Source: Candidatus Proelusimicrobium volucris (GTDB taxonomy: Bacteria > Elusimicrobiota > Elusimicrobia > Elusimicrobiales > Elusimicrobiaceae). From it: 64,000 nt of DNA. The notes beneath the pieces were generated by a model that ran no database searches, was not told the DNA's origin, and worked only from the letters and a program-made list of their open reading frames with translations. This document shows, piece by piece, positions 17,438 to 24,682 of the stretch. The position numbers and the translations under genes are program-made. Every line of letters starts with the position of its first letter. The first letter of the stretch is position 1. The DNA is taken from the NCBI GenBank assembly GCA_944324665.1, contig CALUXD010000001.1, positions 496,001-560,000 of the forward strand, read 5' to 3'.

Positions 17438-18988
17438 ATGACAGATAAGAACGCCGGCAAACTGCCTACGCAAAGTATAGATTTGAAAATGTTGGAAACG
17501 GAATTTTATAATCCTTCTTCGCAGCCCGCGAAGGTAAAATTCGGCACTTCAGGGCATAGGGGGGCGCTTGGTTCTGGCTTTTGCGCTTTGCACGCCAAAG
17601 CGATAGCTCAGGCCGTTGCCAAAATGCATTTGGAAGAAAACATAAAGGGCAAGGTTCTTGTAGGAGGGGATACGCGGCTGATGTCAAAAGTTACCGCCGA
17701 ACTGTGCGCCTGTGTTTTGGCAGGCAACGGGATAGAGGTCTCTTTGCCGTCTATACCTGTGCCGACGCCGGTATTTTCTTTTGAGATTTTATCAAAACGC
17801 GTTGTGGCGTGCCTTAACGGTACGGCCAGCCATAATCCGCCGCAGGATATGGGGCTTAAATATAATCCTTCTACGGGCGGGCCGGCGGATTCTTCCATAA
17901 CCTCTAAAATAGAAAAATACGCCAATTATTTTATGCAAAATGAAAGCGAGATAAAATTTATCTCGCTTGACGAAGCCAAAAAACGCGGCCTTATAGACGT
18001 GCCCGATATAATCGGCAATTATGTCAAAGCGTTGGGGGATAAGATAGATTTTAAAGTGATAAAAACCGCCGCGCTTAAAGCCGCTCTGCACCCGATGGGC
18101 GGGACGAGCCTTCCGTTTTTCAAAGCGATAAAAGAATATTACAAATTGGACAATGTGGAAATAGTAAGCGAACTGCAAAATCCTTCTTTTAACTTTATTC
18201 CGCTTGACCACGACGGAAAGACGAGAATGGATCCTTCCTCCAAATATCCGATGTCCCCGCTGATAGATTTGGCCTTAAGCGGCAAGTACGATTTTGCGGG
18301 AGCGTGCGACCCCGATGCGGATCGCTTCGGCGCGGCGACTTCAAAGGGAGGTTTGCTTTCGCCCAATCACGCGCTTTGCGTTATGCTTAATTATCTGGCG
18401 GACAATAAAAAGACGTCTAAAACGACAGCCGTCGGACGTACCATCGGCACTACTCACCTAATAGATAAAATAGCCGCAGCGAAAGGTTTGCGCGTTGATG
18501 AGGTAAACGTCGGTTTCAAATACTTCGTGCAAGGCCTTTTGAGCGGGGAACTTTTAATGGCCGGCGAGGAAAGCGCAGGTATGTCCGCGGCAGATTGGGT
18601 GACGGAAAAGGACGGTATGCTGGCAGTGTTCTTGCTTCTTGAAATTATGAGCAATACCGGGCAAGACATAGCGGGCTTGTATAAACAGCTTACTGAGCTT
18701 TACGGCAGCCCCGTTTATACGCGTGTCGATATGCCCGTTACGGAGGAAGTCAAAGCGAAACTTAAAGGATTTAACAAAGAAAGTTTGGCGGGCCTCAAAG
18801 AAGTCGCCGGCGAAAAGGTTTTAAACGTGCGGGATACCGACGGCGTTAAAGTGTATTTGGAAGGCAGTTGGTTTCTTGTCAGGCCTTCCGGCACCGAAGC
18901 GATAGTAAAATTCTATGCCGAAACTTTCAAAGGCGAAGAGCATCTGCATAAGATACTAGAAGAAGGACGAAAGGTTTTTGGCCTTTAG
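17438..18988 (+). CDS. pgm: Phosphoglucomutase (alpha-D-glucose type)
   Basis: 516 residues. It interconverts glucose-1-P and glucose-6-P, linking glycogen and nucleotide-sugar synthesis to glycolysis. The opening KFGTSGHRG, catalytic phosphoserine loop TASHNPPQDMGLKYNP, metal loop DPDADRFG, sugar-binding GEESAG and phosphate-binding RPSGTEAIVKFYAE appear in order. GGPADSSIT after the Ser loop matches the E. coli Pgm subfamily (about 546 residues) rather than phosphomannomutase or GlmM. GGAGG lies 6 nt before the ATG. Followed by a strong terminator. Confidence 0.95.
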   Translation: MTDKNAGKLPTQSIDLKMLETEFYNPSSQPAKVKFGTSGHRGALGSGFCALHAKAIAQAVAKMHLEENIKGKVLVGGDTRLMSKVTAELCACVLAGNGIEVSLPSIPVPTPVFSFEILSKRVVACLNGTASHNPPQDMGLKYNPSTGGPADSSITSKIEKYANYFMQNESEIKFISLDEAKKRGLIDVPDIIGNYVKALGDKIDFKVIKTAALKAALHPMGGTSLPFFKAIKEYYKLDNVEIVSELQNPSFNFIPLDHDGKTRMDPSSKYPMSPLIDLALSGKYDFAGACDPDADRFGAATSKGGLLSPNHALCVMLNYLADNKKTSKTTAVGRTIGTTHLIDKIAAAKGLRVDEVNVGFKYFVQGLLSGELLMAGEESAGMSAADWVTEKDGMLAVFLLLEIMSNTGQDIAGLYKQLTELYGSPVYTRVDMPVTEEVKAKLKGFNKESLAGLKEVAGEKVLNVRDTDGVKVYLEGSWFLVRPSGTEAIVKFYAETFKGEEHLHKILEEGRKVFGL

Positions 18989-19015
18989 ATGGGCGGTTTA
19001 AATATGTAAAATAAA

Positions 19016-19038
19016 AGCCCGGCTCGGCCGGGCTTTTT
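19016..19038 (+). terminator. Terminator of pgm
   Basis: GCCCGGC (19017-19023) pairs with GCCGGGC (19027-19033), followed by TTTTT. Confidence 0.9.
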
Positions 19039-19056
19039 ATTGCCATAGAAAGGGCA

Positions 19057-19115
19057 TATAATAGTTTTTATCTCTTCACAATGTTTATAGCGGGGGCTAT
19101 CTTCAAAGAGATAAA
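19057..19115 (+). ncRNA. Possible structured RNA or purB leader start
   Basis: TATAAT (19057-19062) is followed 5 nt later by a perfect 10-bp outer stem (19067-19076 with 19106-19115) enclosing a 5-bp inner hairpin (19087-19091 with 19096-19100, loop GGGG). A transcript starting near 19068 would begin with this structure. No -35 is evident. It could be a small RNA or the 5' end of a 430-nt purB leader. It matches no riboswitch I know. Confidence 0.3.
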
Positions 19116-19487
19116 TTTTACCGGATTGCCGGCAGCGAACTAATACTCTTCTAAGGATATGCTTGGAAGAAAATAAATTGAGTATATTGAGCATGTCAAA
19201 TCGTATTTGTAAGGGCCTTCCAAGAGGGATAAGCATTAATGAGTTTTAACCGCCAGCTTGGCTGTTGAATATTGTGCCGGAGAGAAAAAGCGAGAAGGCT
19301 TTCCGCCAAAAACTTTTATAAGACGGAGCTTTCCGTATTTTGGTACCGAAGATGGAAAACTTTATCATAAATATTCCGCATATACCTTTAATAAGTATGA
19401 TGGCGGCCGATAGGGAAAAAAGGAACGAATGCCAAGGTCTAAACTCGGCTGGGAAATAAGATCTGGTACAACTTTGAAATAATTAAA
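19116..19487. other. Noncoding stretch upstream of purB
   Basis: No credible ORF. A small hairpin ACGGA-GCTT-TCCGT lies within it. I see no repeat, tRNA or terminator. The longest reading frame (minus strand, ending 19236) runs through the pgm terminator and has no domain I recognise. Confidence 0.45.
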
Positions 19488-19501
19488 TATAATAGGAGTG
19501 T
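19488..19501 (+). promoter_or_regulatory. TATAAT and AGGAG directly before purB
   Basis: TATAAT (19488-19493) is directly followed by AGGAG (19494-19498) and ATG 19502. The two signals exclude each other on one transcript: initiation from this -10 would start at or near the ATG, so use of AGGAG would require an upstream promoter. Confidence 0.45.
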
Positions 19502-20878
19502 ATGGCTTTAAGTCCTTTAGACGGAAGATATGGCGAAGCTCTTAAAGAGCTGGCCGCTTTAGCCGGTGAGGAACGCCTGATTGCTATGAGAATCAAGGCG
19601 GAATGTTTGTATTTGCTCGCTTTGGCGGAAAACGGAATAATAAAAATATCCGCCGCGGACAGAAAGAAAATTCTTTTGCTTGCCGAGGCTCCAAAAGGGG
19701 CCGTTGAAACGGTAAGACTTATAGAAACCAAAGGTTTTAAAGGCATAAAAGCAACAAGGCACGATGTCAAAGCCGTGGAATATTATCTGCGTCTGTCTTT
19801 TGAAGAAAAAGGCTTGGGCAAATATATCCAATGGCTGCATTTCGCCTTAACTTCCGAAGATGTAAACAGTCTCTGTTACGCCGTAATGATGAGAGACGCT
19901 TTGCAAGATCTTTTAATACCCGCCTTGGACGGGATATTATCTGTCTTAGGCAAATACGCAAAGAGTTACGCGGACGACGTTCTTTTGGCGCGTACGCACG
20001 GGCAGGCGGCAGTGCCGACCACTTTCGGCAAAGAGTTTAAAGTTTTTGAATATCGGCTTTCAAGGCAGATAAAACAGCTTAAAAAACAGCAAATTTCCTG
20101 TAAATTCGGTGGTGCGGTAGGTTGTTATAACGCGCACGCCGCGGCATTTGGCGATATCGATTGGCCCAAATTTTCAAAAAAATTTATAGAAATATTTAAC
20201 AAAGGGTGCAAAAGCAAGATATTTTTGTGGGAAGTGTCTACCCAGATAGATCCGCATGATTCCTATGCGGAACTCTTTGACAATTTGCGCCGCATAAACA
20301 TGATACTGTTGGACTTGTCGCAGGATATTTGGCGCTATATATCCGACGGTCTGATAAAGCAAAAAAGCATAGAGGGAGAGGTTGGCTCCTCAACAATGCC
20401 GCAGAAAGTAAATCCGATAGATTTTGAGCAGGCGGAGGGCAACTTTGGCCTGGCTAACGCTTTATTTGGGTTTTTCAGCGGGAAGCTGACGGTATCGAGG
20501 CTGCAGAGGGATTTATCCGATTCCACGGTATTAAGGAATATTGTTTGCGCCTTCGGATATTGTTTGACAGCTTATAAGTCTTTGGACAGGGGTTTGTCAA
20601 AGATAAAGCCGGATACTCAATACGCCTTGGAGCAAGTGCGCTCCCATCCGGAAGTTATCGCGGAAGCGTTGCAGACTCTGCTCAGGACTTACGGCCGGCA
20701 AGACGCTTATGAAAGCCTTAAAGGGCTTACCCGCGGCAAGAAAATAACCGCTGAAGATATTGATGCTTTTGTGGGAAAATTAGATTTGACCCCGCTTCAA
20801 AGGAAGAAACTGCTCTGCCTTAAAGCGGAAAAATATATTGGCCTGGCGGCCAAAATGGCGAGGAAGGTTTATTTATGA
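19502..20878 (+). CDS. purB: Adenylosuccinate lyase
   Basis: 458 residues. It releases fumarate from SAICAR (de novo purines) and from adenylosuccinate (AMP branch). The N-terminal ALSPLDGRYG matches the E. coli-type PurB. Superfamily motifs: HFALTSEDVNSLCYAV, RTHGQAAVPTTFGKE, and the signature loop SSTMPQKVNPIDFEQAEGN, whose Ser acts as the base. The length agrees with the E. coli enzyme. It overlaps purA by 4 nt (ATGA), so the last two enzymes of AMP synthesis are coupled, although lyase follows synthetase in the pathway. Confidence 0.96.
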   Translation: MALSPLDGRYGEALKELAALAGEERLIAMRIKAECLYLLALAENGIIKISAADRKKILLLAEAPKGAVETVRLIETKGFKGIKATRHDVKAVEYYLRLSFEEKGLGKYIQWLHFALTSEDVNSLCYAVMMRDALQDLLIPALDGILSVLGKYAKSYADDVLLARTHGQAAVPTTFGKEFKVFEYRLSRQIKQLKKQQISCKFGGAVGCYNAHAAAFGDIDWPKFSKKFIEIFNKGCKSKIFLWEVSTQIDPHDSYAELFDNLRRINMILLDLSQDIWRYISDGLIKQKSIEGEVGSSTMPQKVNPIDFEQAEGNFGLANALFGFFSGKLTVSRLQRDLSDSTVLRNIVCAFGYCLTAYKSLDRGLSKIKPDTQYALEQVRSHPEVIAEALQTLLRTYGRQDAYESLKGLTRGKKITAEDIDAFVGKLDLTPLQRKKLLCLKAEKYIGLAAKMARKVYL

Positions 20879-21897
20879 TAGATATAGTATCCGGCGGACA
20901 GGCCGGCGATGAAGGAAAGGGCAAAATATCGGCGTATCTTTCTTATAAGGGTAATTACTCTTATTGCGTCCGCATAGGCGGGCCGAATGCGGGCCATACG
21001 GTTTTGCATCAAGGCAAGAAGTATACTTTAAAAAATATTCCGTCCGGATTTCTTAACCCTAAGACCAAACTGGTTTTGGGCGCGGGCGCCTATACCAAAA
21101 CCGATTGGCTTTTAAAGGAAGTTGAACTTACCGGGACAAAAGACCGTCTTATAATCGACCCTATGGCGGTGCTTATTGAAGATAGGCATACTTCGGCGGA
21201 GAAAGGCGACAGCCATTTTATGTCCGCGGTAGGCAGCGTAGGCACGGGCTTGGGCCAGGCGGTGAAGGAACGTATAGAAAGGCGCGAACTTAAATTCGCC
21301 AAAGACGAACCCCTTCTAAAAGAGTTTATACGGGACGTACCCGAACTTTTAAACAAGTCCTTGGCTAATGGGGAAGATATATTGGTTGAGGGAACTCAAG
21401 GCGTTAAACTTTCGCTTTTGCACGGGGAATATCCGTTCGTTACTTCGCGCGATACAACGGCATCGACCTTTTTGGGCGAGGCCGGGCTCGGCCCCAAAGC
21501 GGTAAGGGATTGCTGGGTCATTTTTAAGCCTTATGTAAGCAGGGTTGGCCCGGGACCTTTGGCAAGTGAGATTTTTGACGAAAAGGAACTTGAACTTTAC
21601 CACGGCAAAGGATGCGAAATCGGCAGTGTCAGCAAAAGGCTAAGAAGGATAGGCCGCTTTGAAGATGAAACCGCCAGAAAGGCCATTATGCTTAATACCG
21701 CCACCAAAATAGCCATTACGCATATAGACCTTTTTGCCGGCAATGACGCCGGTACGGTAAGCAGCTACGAACAGTTCAGCGGCGAGGCCAAGAAATTCTT
21801 GGAGCATTTGCAGGGTATACTCAAGAGCACCTATCCGTATCCGGAACTTAAGCTGATCTCCAACGGGCCGGAATTGGAAGATATGGTAATCTTATAG
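20875..21897 (+). CDS. purA: Adenylosuccinate synthetase, short type
   Basis: 340 residues. It condenses IMP and aspartate using GTP. The N-terminal loop GGQAGDEGKGK keeps the catalytic Asp but has Ala where nearly all PurA proteins have Trp (GxQWGDEGKGK). Other motifs: GGPNAGHTV, GTGLGQA, EGTQGVKLSL, SRDTTAS, SRVGPGPLASE. The length is about 90 residues below the usual bacterial enzyme (about 430) and matches the short form known from archaea. PurZ, the phage 2-aminoadenine enzyme, is also short but has lost this Asp, so I call PurA. Coupled to purB. Confidence 0.9.
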   Translation: MIDIVSGGQAGDEGKGKISAYLSYKGNYSYCVRIGGPNAGHTVLHQGKKYTLKNIPSGFLNPKTKLVLGAGAYTKTDWLLKEVELTGTKDRLIIDPMAVLIEDRHTSAEKGDSHFMSAVGSVGTGLGQAVKERIERRELKFAKDEPLLKEFIRDVPELLNKSLANGEDILVEGTQGVKLSLLHGEYPFVTSRDTTASTFLGEAGLGPKAVRDCWVIFKPYVSRVGPGPLASEIFDEKELELYHGKGCEIGSVSKRLRRIGRFEDETARKAIMLNTATKIAITHIDLFAGNDAGTVSSYEQFSGEAKKFLEHLQGILKSTYPYPELKLISNGPELEDMVIL

Positions 21898-21913
21898 ATT
21901 TTCCAAACCGTAC

Positions 21914-21943
21914 AAGCCGCCTATTGCCAATAGGCGGCTTTTT
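21914..21943 (+). terminator. Terminator of purBA
   Basis: A 12-bp stem (21914-21925 with 21929-21940), GCC loop, then a T-run. Confidence 0.92.
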
Positions 21944-22027
21944 GTTTGGCGGTGAGATTTTTGTTGTTCGGTTTATGTTTGGCGTTTATACGGGATAATT
22001 TCTTAGCGGCGGAAGTAAATAAACGGA

Positions 22028-22056
22028 TTGCAAAAGGAATAAAAATTGTTAATAAT
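22028..22056 (+). promoter_or_regulatory. Promoter of the paralogue cluster
   Basis: TTGCAA (22028-22033), a 17-nt spacer and AATAAT (22051-22056). GGAGG at 22072-22076 then precedes ATG 22086. Confidence 0.55.
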
Positions 22057-22085
22057 GAATAAATAGACCGCGGAGGGACATTTAT

Positions 22086-23873
22086 ATGAAATCCTATGCC
22101 GTTGACAGCATTTACGCTTTTATTATAATAGTAGCTGTGTTTTTGGTTTTGCCTTTCTTCGTGCCGATGCAGGAGGAAGAGTTTGTCTCTGAGCCTGTCG
22201 GCGAATATACGATAGAGGAAGAAAAACCGGAGATTTTTACCCGAATAATAGACAGAGTCTCATCTTTTTATCATCTAAAGAAGAAAAAGAAAGCAGTGCT
22301 TTCTAAATCCTTTTCCGAAGATAAATCCGCGGATAAAAAAGGAGAGCTTTCTTCCCTGAATGCAAATTCTGCGGAAGGCGCGGCCCAAGCCGGGGCTTCA
22401 AACGAAAGAATGTCTGCCGATTCCGTGCGCACGCAGAGATCTCAGTCTGAAGGAACTGCCGGACGATATAACGCAAAGCAGCGTTCTTTGCCGGATATGG
22501 CCGAACTTGACGGAAAAGTATATCAGATAATGCCAGATCCCTATGGCAATAAATATGTGATAGCCAAAGGCGGTCCGATACCGCTTAAGGACTTTATAGC
22601 CAAGGGCGGCAGGATAGTAAAGCCGTCGTATAATTATGAAACGGGCAACAACTTATCAGTGAATATGTCTGGGGGGAGTATACGTTCCGTGGGGGAGGGA
22701 TCTCCCGTAAGATATGGTAGTGTTTCCGGCGGCAGGGCCGGTGGCGACATATCTGCATATAAAGGGCGAAGGGGCGGCAAAATAAGTGGGTTTAATCAAG
22801 GAAAAGTTACAGACGTGGGAGAAGAGTCCTCCAGCGGATCTCAGGGCGGCTCACGGGGCATAAGCTCGGGTTTTGACTTAAGCGGTTTTGATTTTGGTTC
22901 AGGGGAAAGCTTTGGCGAGTTACAGCAAAATTTAGTCGCCAAAAGCGGAGGCGGGGCCAAAAGCGCTAATACAGATGACAGAGATAACAGGCCTTCCAAG
23001 GTGTACAAACTTCAGAATACCAAGCCTTTCGTGAGCGAAAATGCCGTAGGCGTAGCGATACAAAAAGAAGACGAGGGTATAACAATTGACATGAGCGGCG
23101 GCGGAGAAACGGACGAATTCGGTTTCGCAGACACATCGGGTTTTGAATCCGATTTTGACTCGCAAACGCCGCAGGATGATGGGAATGTCCTTTTGTTGAA
23201 TATAGAAGCCGGATATGAAAACTCTTTGGGAATTATCCCGGAAAATTCCGAGACTCGCAAAGCGATGACGCGCGAGCTTTTGGGGGATTCCTCTTTTATC
23301 GGTAAATCTTCCCAGGGGAGAGTAAGCGACCCGTGGATATTGCCTAACAATATAGACAACGGCCCCGGTAAAGAATTTTTTGAAGCGAACAGAGATGTCT
23401 TATTGGGCAGCGACGCTGTCAGCTTTAAGGAATGGGAAGAGAACGATATCTATTACAACAAGGTCCGCGGCGATATAGAAAGCACGACAAACGGCGCCGT
23501 TACTCCTTTGGTTATGATAAACGGGCAAAAAGGGCCTTTCACCATGCAAGTTATGCCTGAAGACAGTTATTATTACAAAGTGACTTCCAATTTGCTTAAT
23601 AATAAAGTCCGAAAAGTTGACGAAGGCGGCGAAGTAGATTTGAACCGTATAGACAAAAACAGGGTGTTGGTGGTTGTGCCGGAAAGGCCTTTAGCGGATA
23701 ATTTGAGGAAAGACGGTTATAAAGTCGCCATATTTGACAAATATATAGTAACGCCGGGCAATTTAAAGAATTTTTACGATCAAACATCAAACGCCATTAA
23801 GGATATAGAAGAAGGCAAAAAAGCCGATCACGAGGCAAAGAAACAAGATATAGCGCGCTCCTTAAAAAAGTGA
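22086..23873 (+). CDS. Paralogue 1: single-span membrane protein, low-complexity middle, unknown
   Basis: 595 residues, not recognised. One hydrophobic helix at about 8-27 (ends FLVLPFFVP), no cleavage site, then an acidic stretch and a motif IFTRIIDRVSSFYHLKKKKK. Residues about 80-130 and 190-290 are Ser/Gly rich; a block SGFDFGSGESFGELQQNL falls near 275. The C-terminal part is globular, with a strand-helix-strand unit at about 525-555 (NRVLVVVPERPLADNLRKDG, then YKVAIFDK) and a charged Lys-rich tail. The helix, the FTR-K-FYG-KKK motif, the Gly block and the C-terminal unit recur in the two genes downstream. Topology suggests an inner-membrane anchor with the long part in the periplasm. Function unknown. 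Confidence 0.7.
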   Translation: MKSYAVDSIYAFIIIVAVFLVLPFFVPMQEEEFVSEPVGEYTIEEEKPEIFTRIIDRVSSFYHLKKKKKAVLSKSFSEDKSADKKGELSSLNANSAEGAAQAGASNERMSADSVRTQRSQSEGTAGRYNAKQRSLPDMAELDGKVYQIMPDPYGNKYVIAKGGPIPLKDFIAKGGRIVKPSYNYETGNNLSVNMSGGSIRSVGEGSPVRYGSVSGGRAGGDISAYKGRRGGKISGFNQGKVTDVGEESSSGSQGGSRGISSGFDLSGFDFGSGESFGELQQNLVAKSGGGAKSANTDDRDNRPSKVYKLQNTKPFVSENAVGVAIQKEDEGITIDMSGGGETDEFGFADTSGFESDFDSQTPQDDGNVLLLNIEAGYENSLGIIPENSETRKAMTRELLGDSSFIGKSSQGRVSDPWILPNNIDNGPGKEFFEANRDVLLGSDAVSFKEWEENDIYYNKVRGDIESTTNGAVTPLVMINGQKGPFTMQVMPEDSYYYKVTSNLLNNKVRKVDEGGEVDLNRIDKNRVLVVVPERPLADNLRKDGYKVAIFDKYIVTPGNLKNFYDQTSNAIKDIEEGKKADHEAKKQDIARSLKK

Positions 23874-23876
23874 TTT

Positions 23877-23914
23877 GGGCCTTAAGACCCAGGTATTTTT
23901 GGGCCTAAAAACCC
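23877..23914. repeat. Two imperfect copies of a GGGCC...ACCC unit
   Basis: GGGCCTTAAGACCC (23877-23890) recurs as GGGCCTAAAAACCC (23901-23914), 24 nt apart, right after the paralogue 1 stop. Each can fold only weakly. It may be a poor terminator, with a T-rich run after the second copy. Confidence 0.35.
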
Positions 23915-24002
23915 TTGTTTTATAGAAGGTTATTTAATAAATTTTAATAATAGAAGCAGTGTTTTTTATAGCTTTGACATTAAATTTACGGAGTAAGCGG
24001 AT

Positions 24003-24656
24003 ATGAAGAAAAAGTTTTTGTTTGTTTTGGCATTTTCGATATTGGCTCTTGGCGCTTTGCCGGCGCATGCCGATTTGCATATGTACTGCAAAATAAACGG
24101 CGTGGAATATGAATTGGGTGACGTAATTAAGAGGTTCGGCAATTACAGCAAAGCCGTTATAGGCTGCTGCGATTTGACGAAAGTATGCGGGCCCAATTAT
24201 ATATCCAATGTCGAGGGTGACGAATACTTGCATTCGCTTAGCTTGATAGCGGCAAAATATAACCACTTAGGTTCTTTAAAATATCTTATAGACGTCAAGG
24301 GTGTAGGCTATGAAAGCTGGCCGATGAAAAAAGGCAGTGACGGCCATTATAGAGATTATAAAGATTATACCCAGCTTATGTACGCGATAAAGAACGGCAA
24401 TGCGGATATGGTTGCTTATCTGTTAAAGAAGGGTGCAAACCCCCGTTTGTCCAATCAGTATGGCGAAGACGCTAAGGATATAGCCGAAGGGACGGATAAT
24501 TCAGAGGTAAAGGAACTTGTAAGAGAGGCTTGGAGTTCCTACAGATACAAACTTGATATTGAATATAAACGGGATATTTTAGACCTTAAGAACGAAAATT
24601 ACGATGATATTTTTGCCGGTTTTCTAAAGATGATAAATTTTGACGACAGCATTTAA
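24003..24656 (+). CDS. Exported ankyrin-repeat protein
   Basis: 217 residues. A classic signal peptide (MKKKFLFVLAFSILALGALPAHA) with cleavage after AHA. Two to three ankyrin-type repeats follow: HSLSLIAAKYNHLGSLKYLI, then YTQLMYAIKNGNADMVAYLL with KKGANPRLSNQYGEDAKDIA. Four Cys lie early in the mature part (MYCKI, IGCCDL, KVCG), suggesting disulfides in the periplasm. Ankyrin repeats bind other proteins. It is placed between paralogues 1 and 2, 26 nt ahead of the latter, so a partner role for those proteins is an attractive inference. TTGACA occurs upstream but no matching -10. Confidence 0.78.
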   Translation: MKKKFLFVLAFSILALGALPAHADLHMYCKINGVEYELGDVIKRFGNYSKAVIGCCDLTKVCGPNYISNVEGDEYLHSLSLIAAKYNHLGSLKYLIDVKGVGYESWPMKKGSDGHYRDYKDYTQLMYAIKNGNADMVAYLLKKGANPRLSNQYGEDAKDIAEGTDNSEVKELVREAWSSYRYKLDIEYKRDILDLKNENYDDIFAGFLKMINFDDSI

Positions 24657-24682
24657 TTAAATAACCGGAAGAGGAGGCGGCT

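Noticed and set aside
18985-19236. Minus-strand ORF of 83 codons after pgm
   Set aside because: It runs through the pgm terminator, has no ribosome site and no recognisable features.
19116-19501. Purine, ZTP or PRPP riboswitch before purB
   Set aside because: I could not align the conserved cores of those riboswitches; CGGCTGGGAA is only a superficial resemblance.
20875-21897. PurZ (2-aminoadenine pathway) instead of PurA
   Set aside because: The catalytic Asp of GDEGKGK is present, purB is beside it, and no phage genes are near.
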